Part shown: positions 7,479 through 19,059 of the stretch, in pieces | Layout of the letters: each line of letters starts with the position of its first letter | How positions within the stretch are numbered: the first letter of the stretch is position 1 | Source: Microbacterium hatanonis | Lineage (GTDB): Bacteria > Actinomycetota > Actinomycetes > Actinomycetales > Microbacteriaceae | Length of the DNA stretch: 64,000 nt | Direction of reading: 5' to 3' | NCBI RefSeq assembly: GCF_008017415.1 | Contig: NZ_VRSV01000001.1 | Location: forward strand, 1,550,001-1,614,000 | Notes under the pieces: model-generated | What the model was told of the DNA's origin: nothing | What the model saw: the letters and a program-made list of their open reading frames with translations, nothing else | The model's database searches: none | Program-made: the position numbers and the translations under genes

Positions 7479-7773
7479 GGCTGAGCGCGCGTCCGACCAC
7501 CCACACGAGAGGAATGGCGACGGCGGCGAAAGCGACGACGTTCGGTTCGAACCGAAGATCGTCACCGCGGCGGATGTAGGCACCGAGCGGCAGCGAATAC
7601 CCGCCACCGCCGCCACCGCCGTTGCCGGACTCGTCGGAGCCGCCCCCGAAGCCGGTCCAGGTGAGCGCGACCGGGATGAGGCGAACGCCGTCGACGTCCT
7701 GCTGCTCCCCGTAGGACGACTTCACTCCGAAGGACGCGGACTGCTCACCGAGCTCTAATGCGATGTTGGGCAT
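7453..7773 (-). CDS. GerW/YtfJ-like protein
   Basis: The protein is 106 aa. The middle reads GVRLIPVALTWTGFGGG, then a Gly-rich run and YSLPLGAYI. This resembles the IPV-x-GFG-x-Gly-rich pattern of the GerW/YtfJ family, named from Bacillus spores but widespread in non-sporulating actinobacteria. A C-terminal hydrophobic segment (VVAFAAVAIPLVWVVGRAL) and a basic tail suggest a membrane anchor. The ATG at 7773 is chosen and downstream residues fit the family. The family call is from pattern memory. It overlaps the P-loop gene. Confidence 0.55.
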   Translation of the reverse strand: MPNIALELGEQSASFGVKSSYGEQQDVDGVRLIPVALTWTGFGGGSDESGNGGGGGGGYSLPLGAYIRRGDDLRFEPNVVAFAAVAIPLVWVVGRALSRVIRALKK

Positions 7774-7834
7774 GGCCCCACCGTACCCGCCGCGCCTTCC
7801 GGTTCCCAGGCCTTGACGGCGGGAGCCCACCCGA

Positions 7835-9094
7835 TCAGCGCTCGTGTGCGGACGGGCGGGGGTGCGACGGCAGAGCCCCCGTGTCACGCATCGGGCCGAG
7901 GAGAGCCGCCCGAGTGATGACGCCCTTCCCGAAGCGCGCGGTCGCGTCGTCGAGCGCACCCTCGACCCTGCGCCACTCCTCATCGTCATCCCAGAGCGCG
8001 AACCCCGACGTAGGAGCGCGGAGCTTCTCGGCGCGAACTCCGATCAGCCGGACGGGAAGTGGGCGCTCGATGGCGTCGAAGAGCTCGATAGCCGCCTCGC
8101 CGATGCGTTGCCCCACCGCTGACGGCTCGGCGAGCGTGCGGGATCGACTGAGCGTCGTGAAATCCGAGAACCGCACCTTGATGGCGATCGTGGCCGCCTC
8201 GACCCCGTGGCCGCGGAGGCGTGATCCCACTCGGTCGGCGAGGCGCCTCAGCTCGACGTGGAGCACGCCCGTCGAAGAGATGTCGTCGGAGAAGGTCTCT
8301 TCGTGCCCGATGCTCTTCTCGACGCGGGTCGTGTCGACCTCACGGGCGTCGATGCCGCGGGCGAGGCTCCAGATGCGCTCCCCCATCGCCGCGCCGAGCG
8401 CACGGTCGAGCACCGCGCGCGGGGTGCCGAGCACGTCGCTCACCGTGCGGATGCCGCGCGACTCGAGCGCCTCGGACGCCTTCGGACCGACGCCCCACAG
8501 GGCTCGTACCGGTCGCGGAGCGAGGAAGGCCGCTGTGTCGCGCTCGGCGACGATCAGCAGGCCGTCGGGTTTGCTGATCGTGGACGCCATCTTCGCCACG
8601 TGCTTCGTGGCCGCCGCACCGATGCTGCAGGTGAGGCCCGTCTCGTCCTTGACGCGCTGGCGGAGCGCACGAGCGATCACGCCGGGGCTCCCCCACAGAC
8701 GTCGCGCACCGCGCACATCGAGGAACGCCTCGTCGATCGAGAGGGGCTCCACCAGCGGGGTGACATCGGAGAAGATCGACATGACCTGCGCGGACAGGGC
8801 GATGTAGCGGTCGAAATGAGGGCTCACGACGGTCGCCATCGGACACAGGCGCAATGCCTGTCCCATCGACATCGCCGAACGCACGCCGTATCGACGCGCC
8901 TCGTACGAGGCCGCGGACACCACGCCTCGACCCTCGGTGCCCCCGACGATGATCGGCTTACCGCGAAGAGACGGGTCGTCGAGCACCTCTACCGACGCGT
9001 AGAACGCGTCCATGTCGACGTGCAGGATTCCTGCCCCGGTGTCATCCGCCGCATCCGACGAGACGAGGCGTCCCGATCCGTCAGCTCGACCCAT
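7835..9094 (-). CDS. dinB: DNA polymerase IV (Y-family translesion polymerase)
   Basis: The protein is 419 aa. The catalytic motifs are HVDMDAFYASVE near residue 26 and SIDEAFLDV near residue 120. The HhH region WGVGPKASEALESRGI and a little-finger domain (about 250-360) follow. Pol IV inserts nucleotides opposite damaged bases without proofreading. The first 20 residues before the catalytic core are poorly conserved, so initiation slightly downstream is possible. The C-terminal tail (after about 370) contains an additional segment with DDDEEWRRVEGALDDATARFG, seen in actinobacterial DinB proteins. I see no clear LexA box upstream. Confidence 0.95.
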   Translation of the reverse strand: MGRADGSGRLVSSDAADDTGAGILHVDMDAFYASVEVLDDPSLRGKPIIVGGTEGRGVVSAASYEARRYGVRSAMSMGQALRLCPMATVVSPHFDRYIALSAQVMSIFSDVTPLVEPLSIDEAFLDVRGARRLWGSPGVIARALRQRVKDETGLTCSIGAAATKHVAKMASTISKPDGLLIVAERDTAAFLAPRPVRALWGVGPKASEALESRGIRTVSDVLGTPRAVLDRALGAAMGERIWSLARGIDAREVDTTRVEKSIGHEETFSDDISSTGVLHVELRRLADRVGSRLRGHGVEAATIAIKVRFSDFTTLSRSRTLAEPSAVGQRIGEAAIELFDAIERPLPVRLIGVRAEKLRAPTSGFALWDDDEEWRRVEGALDDATARFGKGVITRAALLGPMRDTGALPSHPRPSAHER

Positions 9095-9139
9095 GATCCG
9101 ATTCTCGCTACCCCCACCGACATCGCGGCGAGGAGATCG

Positions 9140-10669
9140 TTACTGAGCGGCGCGCTCGAGGATCAGCTCGCGGACGCGCGCCGCGTCGGCCTGGCCCTTC
9201 ATCGCCTTCATCACGGCACCGATGACCGCGCCGGCGGCCTGCACCTTGCCGTCGCGGATCTTCGCCATGACATCGGGCTGAGATGCCAGCGCATCGTCGA
9301 TCGCGGCGATCAGCGCACCATCGTCGGAGACCACCGCGAGACCTCGCGCGTCGATGACCTCCTGAGGCGTGCCCTCCCCCGCCACGACGCCCTCGAGCAC
9401 CTGGCGGGCCAGCTTGTCGGTGAGCGTGCCGGCGTCGATGAGTTTCTGCAGCGCGGCGACGTCGGCAGGAGCGATGAGATCGGATGCTTCGCGATCGGCC
9501 GCGTTCGCGATGCGGCTGATCTCGCCGGTCCACCACTTGCGCGCCGAGGCCGGGCTCGCGCCCGCCGCCACCGTCGCCTCGACCTCGGCGAGGAGGCCGC
9601 CGTTGGCGACATCCTGGAACTCGAGGTCGGTGAAGCCCCAGTCGGCTTTCAAGCGGCGACGACGCACCGCGGGCGGCTCGGGGAGCTGCGCGCGCAGTTC
9701 CTCGATCAGCTCGATCGACGGTGCCACGGGCAGCAGGTCGGGCTCGGGGAAGTATCGGTAGTCGTCGGCATCGGACTTCGGCCGTCCCGGCGAGGTCGTC
9801 CCGGTGTCCTCGTGCCAGTGGCGGGTCTCCTGGGTTATCGTGCCGCCGCCGGCGAGGATCGCCGCCTGCCGCTGGATCTCGTAGCGCACGGCGCGCTCGA
9901 CCGACCGCATCGAGTTGACGTTCTTCGTCTCGGTGCGGGTTCCGAGCGGAGCGGGCGCCTCGCCTTCGGGAGTGCGCGGACGGAGGGAGACGTTCGCGTC
10001 GCAGCGGAGGTTTCCGCGCTCCATGCGGGCTTCGGAGATGCCGAGCGACAGCACGATGTCGCGGATGGCCTGCACGTACGCCTTCGCGATCTCGGGCGAG
10101 CGGTGCTCGCCCCCGTAGATCGGCTTGGTGACGATCTCAACGAGCGGGACCCCCGCGCGGTTGTAGTCGACGAGGGAGTACTCCGCGCCCTGGATGCGCC
10201 CGGTCGCACCTCCGACGTGCGTGAGCTTGCCGGCGTCCTCCTCCATGTGGGCGCGCTCGATCGGCACGCGAACGAGGGTGCCGTCCGCCAGCTCCACCTC
10301 GACCTCGCCCTCGAACGCGATCGGCTCGTCGTACTGGGAGATCTGGTAGTTCTTCCCGAGGTCGGGGTAGAAGTAGTTCTTCCGCGCGAACCGGCTCGAC
10401 GCGGCGATGGAGCATCCGAGCGCGAGCCCGAGGCTGATCGAATAGCGGACCGCTTCGGCGTTGACGTTGGGAAGCGCCCCCGGCAGCCCCATGTCGACCG
10501 GCGCCACGAGGGTGTTCGGCGCGGCGCTGTGGTTGGCCTCGTTGGCGGGGTTGGGCGCGCCCGAGAACATCTTCGTCGCGGTGTTCAACTCCACATGCAC
10601 CTCGAACCCCATCACGGGTTCGAAGCGCTCGAGCGCCTCATCGAAGTCCATCAGTGCACTCTTGGCCAT
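9140..10669 (-). CDS. gatB: Asp/Glu-tRNA amidotransferase subunit B
   Basis: The protein is 509 aa, full length. The N-terminal GatB core begins with [12 protein letters not shown] and contains [16 protein letters not shown]. The tail YqeY-like domain (about 360-509) ends in a helical bundle. GatB binds misacylated tRNA and, with GatA and GatC, converts Glu-tRNA(Gln) to Gln-tRNA and Asp-tRNA(Asn) to Asn-tRNA. The ATG at 10669 shares one base with the gatA stop (TGATG); a GTG at 10672 is the alternative. It is the last gene of the gatC-gatA-gatB operon. Confidence 0.97.
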   Translation of the reverse strand: MAKSALMDFDEALERFEPVMGFEVHVELNTATKMFSGAPNPANEANHSAAPNTLVAPVDMGLPGALPNVNAEAVRYSISLGLALGCSIAASSRFARKNYFYPDLGKNYQISQYDEPIAFEGEVEVELADGTLVRVPIERAHMEEDAGKLTHVGGATGRIQGAEYSLVDYNRAGVPLVEIVTKPIYGGEHRSPEIAKAYVQAIRDIVLSLGISEARMERGNLRCDANVSLRPRTPEGEAPAPLGTRTETKNVNSMRSVERAVRYEIQRQAAILAGGGTITQETRHWHEDTGTTSPGRPKSDADDYRYFPEPDLLPVAPSIELIEELRAQLPEPPAVRRRRLKADWGFTDLEFQDVANGGLLAEVEATVAAGASPASARKWWTGEISRIANAADREASDLIAPADVAALQKLIDAGTLTDKLARQVLEGVVAGEGTPQEVIDARGLAVVSDDGALIAAIDDALASQPDVMAKIRDGKVQAAGAVIGAVMKAMKGQADAARVRELILERAAQ

Positions 10670-12201
10670 CACGCGACACCTTCCGTTGCCTGAGCCTGTC
10701 GAAGGACCGGCGCCCGATCGAGCAGAGGGCCGCCCCAGGAGTCGACGAGCAACGCTTCGAGCGCGGCGCCGACGCGGTAGAGGCGGGCGTCCTCACGAAC
10801 CGGCGCGAGGAACTGGATGCCGACGGGCAGGCTGTCTTCCTCGGCGAGTCCGGAAGGAATCGAGATGCCCGGCACACCGGCGAGGTTCGCCGGGATCGTG
10901 GTCACGTCGTTCAGGTACATCTGCAGCGGGTCGTCGATCTTCTCGCCGATGCGGAACGCGGTGGTCGGCGCCGACGGTGTGGCGATGACGTCGACAGCCG
11001 CGAACGCGGTGGCGAAGTCCTGCTGGATCAGCGTCCGCACCTTCTGCGCACTTCCGTAGTAGGCGTCGTAGTAGCCGGCCGACAGGGCGTAGGTGCCCAG
11101 GATGATGCGGCGCTTCACCTCGTCGCCGAACCCCGCTTCGCGCGTGGCGGCCATGACCTCCTCGACGGTCGCGCCGCCGGGAGGCGTCACACGCAGGCCG
11201 AACCGCACGGAGTCGAACTTCGCCAGGTTGCTCGATGCCTCCGCCGGGAGGATGAGGTAGTAGGCCGCCACCCCGTACTCGAAATGGGGGGCGCTGATCT
11301 CGACGATCTCGGCGCCCTGCGCCTCCATGGCCGCGAGAGACGCGCGGAAGGACGCGGAGACGCCGGCCTGGAAACCGCTGTCGGGCAGTTCCTTGATCAC
11401 TCCCACCTTCAGCCCGCGCAGCACGTCGCCTCGGGCACCGTCGCGCGCCGCGTCGGCGAACGACGGCCAGGTGTCGGTCAGCGATGTCGAGTCGTTCGGG
11501 TCGTGCCCGCCGATCACGTCGTGCAGGAGGCCCGCGTCGAGCACCGTGCGGGTGACGGGGCCGACCTGGTCGAGGCTCGAGGCGAGTGCGATCGCTCCGT
11601 AGCGGCTGACCCCGCCGTAGGTCGGCTTCACGCCGACCGTGCCCGTCACGTGCGCGGGCTGCCGGATCGAGCCGCCGGTGTCGGAACCCAGTGCGAGCGG
11701 GGCCTCGAAGGCGGCCACGGCGGCGGCCGAGCCGCCACCCGAACCGCCGGGGATGCGATCGAGATCCCACGGGTTGCGCGTCGGTCCGTAGGCCGAGTGC
11801 TCGGTGGACGACCCCATGGCGAACTCGTCCATGTTCGTCTTGCCGAGCGGAACGAGCCCCGCGGCGCGCGAACGCGCGACGACCGTGGCGTCGTAGGGCG
11901 ACATGTACCCCTCGAGGATCTTCGAACCGCTCGTCGAGGGCATGTCGGTGGTCACGAGCACGTCCTTGATCGCCAGCGGCACGCCCGCGAGGGGGCCGAG
12001 CTCCTCGCCCGCGGCCCGGCGCCGATCGATGTCCTCCGCGACGGCGACGGCGTGGTCGCTGACGTGCAGGAAGGCGTGGACGTCGCCGTCCACGGCCGAG
12101 ATCCGGTCGAGGTGCGCGCGCGTCGCCTCGACGCTCGACACGTCGCCCGCCGCGAGGGCGGACGCGAGATCGGCGGCATTCAGACGAGTGAGATCGCTCA
12201 C
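10669..12201 (-). CDS. gatA: Asp/Glu-tRNA amidotransferase subunit A (amidase)
   Basis: The protein is 510 aa. It belongs to the amidase-signature family: the catalytic Lys is in LAIKDVLVT, the Gly/Ser-rich segment is [14 protein letters not shown], and the nucleophile region is [13 protein letters not shown]. GatA releases ammonia from glutamine for the transamidation carried out with GatB. It starts with GTG at 12201, overlapping the gatC stop by 4 nt (GTGA), and ends overlapping gatB. Translational coupling through the operon is likely. Confidence 0.97.
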   Translation of the reverse strand: MSDLTRLNAADLASALAAGDVSSVEATRAHLDRISAVDGDVHAFLHVSDHAVAVAEDIDRRRAAGEELGPLAGVPLAIKDVLVTTDMPSTSGSKILEGYMSPYDATVVARSRAAGLVPLGKTNMDEFAMGSSTEHSAYGPTRNPWDLDRIPGGSGGGSAAAVAAFEAPLALGSDTGGSIRQPAHVTGTVGVKPTYGGVSRYGAIALASSLDQVGPVTRTVLDAGLLHDVIGGHDPNDSTSLTDTWPSFADAARDGARGDVLRGLKVGVIKELPDSGFQAGVSASFRASLAAMEAQGAEIVEISAPHFEYGVAAYYLILPAEASSNLAKFDSVRFGLRVTPPGGATVEEVMAATREAGFGDEVKRRIILGTYALSAGYYDAYYGSAQKVRTLIQQDFATAFAAVDVIATPSAPTTAFRIGEKIDDPLQMYLNDVTTIPANLAGVPGISIPSGLAEEDSLPVGIQFLAPVREDARLYRVGAALEALLVDSWGGPLLDRAPVLRQAQATEGVA

Positions 12202-12497
12202 TGTTCCTCCCCCAGGATCGCTGTGACACGGAATCGGTCTTCGGTCGCATCGGGCGCGTTCTGCAGCACCTGCTCGCGGCTCAGCTCCCCGCCGGGCACG
12301 TCGGCTCGGAAGACGTTCTCCAGCGCCACCGGGTGGCTCGTCGCGACGACGTCGGGAGTCGCGACCTGCGAGACCTTCGCGATGTTGTCGACGATCGCGT
12401 CGAGCTGGCCGGTCAGGCGCTCGACCTCCTCGTCGTTCAACTGGATCCGGGCGAGCACGCCGAGATGGCGCACGAGATCGGGGGTAATTTCAGACAC
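12198..12497 (-). CDS. gatC: Asp/Glu-tRNA amidotransferase subunit C
   Basis: The protein is 99 aa. [19 protein letters not shown] and a following helix with [14 protein letters not shown] are typical GatC. It stabilises the GatA-GatB complex. The GTG at 12497 lies 6 nt after a TAGACT box. The G-rich six bases between them (GGGGGA) touch the start codon, too close for a normal Shine-Dalgarno site, so a leaderless transcript is likely. It is the first gene of gatC-gatA-gatB and is divergent from the acyl-CoA ligase gene. Confidence 0.95.
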   Translation of the reverse strand: MSEITPDLVRHLGVLARIQLNDEEVERLTGQLDAIVDNIAKVSQVATPDVVATSHPVALENVFRADVPGGELSREQVLQNAPDATEDRFRVTAILGEEQ

Positions 12498-12503
12498 TCC
12501 CCC

Positions 12504-12509
12504 AGTCTA
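12504..12509 (-). promoter_or_regulatory. -10 box of the gatCAB operon (likely leaderless)
   Basis: TAGACT on the minus strand ends 6 nt before the gatC GTG at 12497. Confidence 0.55.
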
Positions 12510-12552
12510 GGTCTGCGCGGCGACGCACCTCGGTGCCCGGCGCGTCGCTGAC

Positions 12553-12558
12553 TAGGCT
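12553..12558 (+). promoter_or_regulatory. -10 box of the acyl-CoA ligase gene (likely leaderless)
   Basis: TAGGCT ends 6 nt before the GTG at 12565. With the gatC box it makes a compact divergent promoter pair, the two -10 boxes being 43 bp apart. Confidence 0.5.
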
Positions 12559-12564
12559 GTGCGC

Positions 12565-14256
12565 GTGACGACCTACGACCCGCCGCGCCCCTGGATCGCC
12601 AGCTACGCGGAAGGGGTGCCGTCCGAACTCGACGCGGTGTCGGGGTCGCTCGTCGACATCGTCGACGCCTCGGCCCGGGACTACCCCGACGCTCCCGCCC
12701 TGCAGTTCTTCGGGCGCGTCACGACCTATCGCGACCTCCAGGACCAGATCTCCCGGGCGGCGGAAGGACTCCGCTCTCTCGGGGTGAAGGCCGGCGACCC
12801 CGTCGCGATCGTGCTCCCCAACTGCCCGCAGCACATCGTCGCCTTCTACGCGGTCCTCCGCCTCGGCGCCGTCGTCGTCGAGCACAACCCGCTCTACACG
12901 CCGCGAGAGCTACGGAAGCAGTTCGAAGATCACGGTGCGAAGCACGCGATCGTCTGGAACAAGGTCGTGCGGACCGTGCAGGAGTTCCCCTCCGACCTGA
13001 GGGTCGACGCACTCGTCTCGATCGACGTGACTCGCGCGATGCCCGCCGCCACCCGGTTCGCCCTGCGCCTGCCGATCGCGAAGGCGCGCGAGTCACGGGC
13101 GGCGCTCACCGAGAAGGTGTCGGGCACCGTGCTGTGGGAGAAGGTCCTGGGCGCGTCGCCGCTCGCCCCCTCGCACCCTCGCCCGGCCACGGACGATCTC
13201 GCGATCATCCAGTACACGAGCGGCACGACGGGGGTCCCGAAGGGGGCATCGCTGACCCACCGCAATCTGCTCGCCAACGCGGCGCAGTCTCGCGCGTGGG
13301 TACCGCAGATCACCCGGGGCGAGGGATGCGTCGTCTACGCCGTCCTCCCGATGTTCCACGCCTACGGTCTGACCCTCTGCCTCACCTTCGCCATGTCGAT
13401 GGGAGCTCGGCTCGTCCTCTTCCCCCGCTTCGATCCCGACATGGTGCTCGCGGTGACGAAGAAGCATCCGGCGACTTTTCTCCCTCTCGTGCCGCCCATC
13501 GCCGACCGACTGCTGAAGGCGTCCCTCGAGAAGGGGGTTCCTCTGACCGGAACCGACATCGCCATCTCCGGCGCGATGGCGCTCCCGCATGACCTCGTCG
13601 TGCCCTTCGAGGCGGAGTCGGGCGGGTACCTCGTCGAGGGCTACGGACTCAGCGAGTGCTCGCCCGTCCTCATGGCGAACCCCGTCGCGGCGAACCGCGT
13701 GCCGGGCACCGTCGGCCTGCCGCTGCCCGGCACCGAGTGCCGCGTCGTCGATCCCGATAATCCGACGTCGGACGTCGCTCCCGGGGCGGCAGGCGAGCTG
13801 CTCGTGCGGGGGCCGCAGGTGTTCGACGGGTACTTCGGTCGCCCCGAAGAGACGGAGGCGGTGTTCGTCGACGGATGGTTCCGCACGGGCGACATCGTGA
13901 CGATCGACGATGCGGGCTTCGTGCGTATCGTCGACCGCATCAAGGAGCTCATCATCACCGGTGGGTTCAACGTGGCCCCGACCGAGGTGGAGAACGTTCT
14001 GCGGCAGCATCCGCTGGTCGAGGACGTTGCGGTCGTCGGCCTTCCCGATGAGCACAGCGGCGAGGAAGTGGTCGCCGCGGTCGTGCTAGCGCCCGGAGCA
14101 GCGCTGGACGAGGACGCCATCCGCACCTTTGCGCGTGGCATCCTCACCCCCTACAAGGTGCCCCGCCGGGTCGTCGTGGTCGACGAGCTGCCGAAGTCGC
14201 TGATCGGCAAGGTGCTGAGACGACAGGTGCGCGAGCAACTGCTCACGGGCTCCTGA
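12565..14256 (+). CDS. AMP-binding long-chain acyl-CoA ligase (FadD-like)
   Basis: The protein is 563 aa. The adenylate-forming motifs are YTSGTTGVPKGASLTH near residue 215, VEGYGLSECSP, DGWFRTGDI and the C-terminal lysine region IGKVLRRQVRE. Homologs activate fatty acids as acyl-adenylates and load CoA for beta-oxidation or lipid synthesis. Chain length cannot be read. The start is taken as GTG 12565 because of the TAGGCT box; another GTG lies 6 nt earlier. It is a single gene between gatC (divergent) and ligA (convergent, 9 bp apart). Confidence 0.9.
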   Translation: MTTYDPPRPWIASYAEGVPSELDAVSGSLVDIVDASARDYPDAPALQFFGRVTTYRDLQDQISRAAEGLRSLGVKAGDPVAIVLPNCPQHIVAFYAVLRLGAVVVEHNPLYTPRELRKQFEDHGAKHAIVWNKVVRTVQEFPSDLRVDALVSIDVTRAMPAATRFALRLPIAKARESRAALTEKVSGTVLWEKVLGASPLAPSHPRPATDDLAIIQYTSGTTGVPKGASLTHRNLLANAAQSRAWVPQITRGEGCVVYAVLPMFHAYGLTLCLTFAMSMGARLVLFPRFDPDMVLAVTKKHPATFLPLVPPIADRLLKASLEKGVPLTGTDIAISGAMALPHDLVVPFEAESGGYLVEGYGLSECSPVLMANPVAANRVPGTVGLPLPGTECRVVDPDNPTSDVAPGAAGELLVRGPQVFDGYFGRPEETEAVFVDGWFRTGDIVTIDDAGFVRIVDRIKELIITGGFNVAPTEVENVLRQHPLVEDVAVVGLPDEHSGEEVVAAVVLAPGAALDEDAIRTFARGILTPYKVPRRVVVVDELPKSLIGKVLRRQVREQLLTGS

Positions 14257-14265
14257 CGGCCGCGG

Positions 14266-16662
<2,397 letters not shown>

Positions 16663-16712
16663 GAGAGCGTCGCCGACATCGCCGTGGGCTGGACACCACC
16701 CCGGCGAGACCG

Positions 16713-17810
16713 TCAGACGTTCGCCGGAACCGCCGACACGGTGCGGGCGATCGTGAACTGGCCGAGCACGCGCGTCCCGTCGTAGAGGACCGCGGTCTGG
16801 CCGGGGGCGACCCCGTCGAAAGGCTCGTCCGGCACCACGGTGACCCAGCCGTCGGCCACCGTCGCACGCGCCGGCACCGGATCCGAGTGCGCGCGGATCT
16901 GCACGTCGCATCCGAACGCCGACTCCGCCGGCGCCCGGCCGGCCCAGGAGTGGCGCTCCCCCGCGATCTCAGCCGTGGCGAGGGCTTCCTTCGGACCGAC
17001 GACGACCGTGTTCGACACCGGACGCACCTCGAGGACGAACCGGGGCTTGCCGTCGGCGGCCGGGACCCCGAGCTGGAGCCCCTTGCGCTGCCCGACGGTG
17101 AAGGCGTGCGCGCCATCGTGGCGGCCGATCACCGCGCCCGAGCGATCGAGAATCTCGCCCTGCTCGGCGCCGACACGCTCGGCGAGCCAGCCGCGGGTGT
17201 CGCCGTCGGGGATGAAGCAGATGTCATGGCTGTCTGGCTTCTGCGCGACGGTCAGTCCGCGCTCGGCCGCCTCGGCGCGCACGAGCGCCTTCGACGGCGT
17301 GTCCCCGAGCGGGAAATAGGTGTGCGCCAACTGCTCGGCCGTCAGCACTCCGAGCACGTACGACTGATCCTTCGCGGAATCCGATGCCCGGTGCAGCTCG
17401 AGCCCGTCGGGCCCGTCGACGAGGGTCGCGTAGTGGCCCGTGCACACCGCGTCGAACCCCAGCTCGACAGCGCGCTCCAAGAGCGCGGCGAACTTGATCT
17501 TCTCGTTGCAGCGCATGCACGGATTCGGGGTGCGGCCCGCACGATACTCGGAGACGAAATCGTCGATCACGTCGTCGCGGAACCGCTCGGAGAAGTCCCA
17601 CACGTAGAACGGCATCCCCAGCTTGTCGGCCGCCCGCCGGGCGTCCATGGCGTCTTCGATGGTGCAGCATCCCCGGCTCCCGGCGCGCAGCGTGCCGCCC
17701 GCGCGCGAGAGAGCGAGATGCACGCCGACGACCTCGTGACCCGCGTCGACGGCTCGGGCGGCCGCGACGGCCGAGTCGACGCCACCGCTCATGGCTGCAA
17801 GAATCCGCAT
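16713..17810 (-). CDS. mnmA: tRNA-specific 2-thiouridylase
   Basis: The protein is 365 aa. The PP-loop SGGVDSAV is at about 9-16, the first catalytic Cys is in NPCMRCN and the second in [11 protein letters not shown]. The C-terminal beta-barrel domain follows. MnmA thiolates U34 of tRNA-Lys, tRNA-Glu and tRNA-Gln with ATP. The sulfur comes from a cysteine desulfurase, and one is encoded 33 bp upstream on the same strand. The ATG at 17810 lies 6 nt after a TAGACT box with a GGAGGG spacer, so it could be leaderless or read with a very close Shine-Dalgarno site. Confidence 0.96.
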   Translation of the reverse strand: MRILAAMSGGVDSAVAAARAVDAGHEVVGVHLALSRAGGTLRAGSRGCCTIEDAMDARRAADKLGMPFYVWDFSERFRDDVIDDFVSEYRAGRTPNPCMRCNEKIKFAALLERAVELGFDAVCTGHYATLVDGPDGLELHRASDSAKDQSYVLGVLTAEQLAHTYFPLGDTPSKALVRAEAAERGLTVAQKPDSHDICFIPDGDTRGWLAERVGAEQGEILDRSGAVIGRHDGAHAFTVGQRKGLQLGVPAADGKPRFVLEVRPVSNTVVVGPKEALATAEIAGERHSWAGRAPAESAFGCDVQIRAHSDPVPARATVADGWVTVVPDEPFDGVAPGQTAVLYDGTRVLGQFTIARTVSAVPANV

Positions 17811-17816
17811 CCCTCC

Positions 17817-17822
17817 AGTCTA
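17817..17822 (-). promoter_or_regulatory. -10 box upstream of mnmA (likely leaderless)
   Basis: TAGACT on the minus strand ends 6 nt before the ATG at 17810. It lies in the 33-bp gap after the desulfurase gene, so mnmA may have its own promoter in addition to read-through. Confidence 0.45.
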
Positions 17823-17843
17823 GGAGCGGTGGCCGCCGGGGGC

Positions 17844-19007
17844 TCAGCGGGCGGCGGCGGCGCGCACGTACGCGAGCGGAAGCGCGCGGGCCACGGCCTC
17901 GGCGTCCCTCGCCGTGGAGGTGCGGCCGAAGGTGAACCGCAGCACGGAGCGAGCGTCGCGCTCGCTCCGACCGAGAGCCAGCACGACGTGCGACGGTTCG
18001 GGAACGCCGGCCTGACAGGCCGACCCCGTCGACACCGACACCCCGGCCTGATCGAGCAGGAACAGCAGCGTCTCCCCCGCCGCGCCCGGGAACAGCACGT
18101 GCAGATTCCCCGGGATGCGGTCGACCGGGTCGCCGAGCACCTCTGCCTGCGGAACAGCGTCTCGGATGCTGCGTGCCAGCGCATCGCGGAGATCGTCGAG
18201 GCGCCGCGCCTCCTCCTCGCGCTCGCCGACGGCGAGCTCGGCGGCGACCGCGAACGCGGCAGCACCCGCGATGTCCTGGGTGCCGGCACGGAGGCCGCGC
18301 TGTTGTCCGCCGCCGTGCTGCAACGGCGTCGGGGTCGCCGCCCGGCCCACCACCAGCGCACCGACGCCCACGGGCGCCCCGACCTTGTGCCCCGACACGC
18401 TCACCGCGACGAGCCCGGTGGGGCCGTCGGCATCCGCCCGCCAGTGCCGGAAGGACACCGGCAGGTGTCCGAAGGCCGAGACGGCGTCGAGGTGGAGCGG
18501 GACCCCCGCCGCCGCCGCAGCAGCGGCCAGCCCGGCGGCGTCGTTGACCGTGCCCACCTCGTTGTTCGCGACGAGGGCGGTCGCGACCGCGGCGCCGGGA
18601 AGCGCCTGCGCGAAAATGCCGGGATCGATGCGACCCACCGCGTCGAGGGGCACCGGGACGACCGTGGCGCCCTCGTGGTCGGCGAGCCACCGGACGGCGT
18701 CGAGCGTCGCGTGGTGCTCGCCGTCGGGCAGAACGATGGAGCCCGCACCCGACCTCCGCGACCACCAGAGTCCCTTGAGCGCGAGGTTGATCGACTCTGT
18801 GCCTCCCGAGGTGAAGACCACCTCGACCGGATCGCAGTCCAGCACTGCGGCGAGACGCTCCCGGGCCCCCTCGAGCACGCGACGGGCGGCCTGCCCGCCG
18901 CCGTGGATCGACGAGGCGTTGCCCACCACGTCCTGGGCTTCCAGCCACGCGGCTCGCGCCTCGGGGCGCAACGGCGTCGTGGCCGCATGATCGACGTAGA
19001 CGGCCAC
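17844..19007 (-). CDS. Cysteine desulfurase (NifS/IscS class)
   Basis: The protein is 387 aa. The N-terminus AVYVDHAATTPLRPEA, the PLP lysine in VSGHKVGAPVGVG and the mobile Cys loop STGSACQAG are all present. It converts cysteine to alanine and passes persulfide sulfur on. Next to mnmA it is the probable sulfur donor for tRNA thiolation. The GTG at 19007 is chosen because AAGGAGG (19012-19018) lies 4 nt before it. The same frame stays open far upstream, opposite glgX, but that extension has no family similarity. Confidence 0.95.
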   Translation of the reverse strand: MAVYVDHAATTPLRPEARAAWLEAQDVVGNASSIHGGGQAARRVLEGARERLAAVLDCDPVEVVFTSGGTESINLALKGLWWSRRSGAGSIVLPDGEHHATLDAVRWLADHEGATVVPVPLDAVGRIDPGIFAQALPGAAVATALVANNEVGTVNDAAGLAAAAAAAGVPLHLDAVSAFGHLPVSFRHWRADADGPTGLVAVSVSGHKVGAPVGVGALVVGRAATPTPLQHGGGQQRGLRAGTQDIAGAAAFAVAAELAVGEREEEARRLDDLRDALARSIRDAVPQAEVLGDPVDRIPGNLHVLFPGAAGETLLFLLDQAGVSVSTGSACQAGVPEPSHVVLALGRSERDARSVLRFTFGRTSTARDAEAVARALPLAYVRAAAAR

Positions 19008-19046
19008 GCCGCCTCCTTGCGTAACTTTCCGGACTTCCGGCCTCAT

Positions 19047-19052
19047 TACTCT
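19047..19052 (+). promoter_or_regulatory. -10 box of glgX (likely leaderless)
   Basis: TACTCT ends 7 nt before the glgX ATG at 19060. The spacer AGGACGC contains a weak AGGA, so a very short leader is also possible. Confidence 0.4.
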
Positions 19053-19059
19053 AGGACGC

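Noticed and set aside
8258..10693. 811-codon open frame opposite dinB and gatB
   Set aside because: It lies on the strand opposite two well-identified genes and has an Arg/Gly/His-rich composition typical of high-GC antisense frames.
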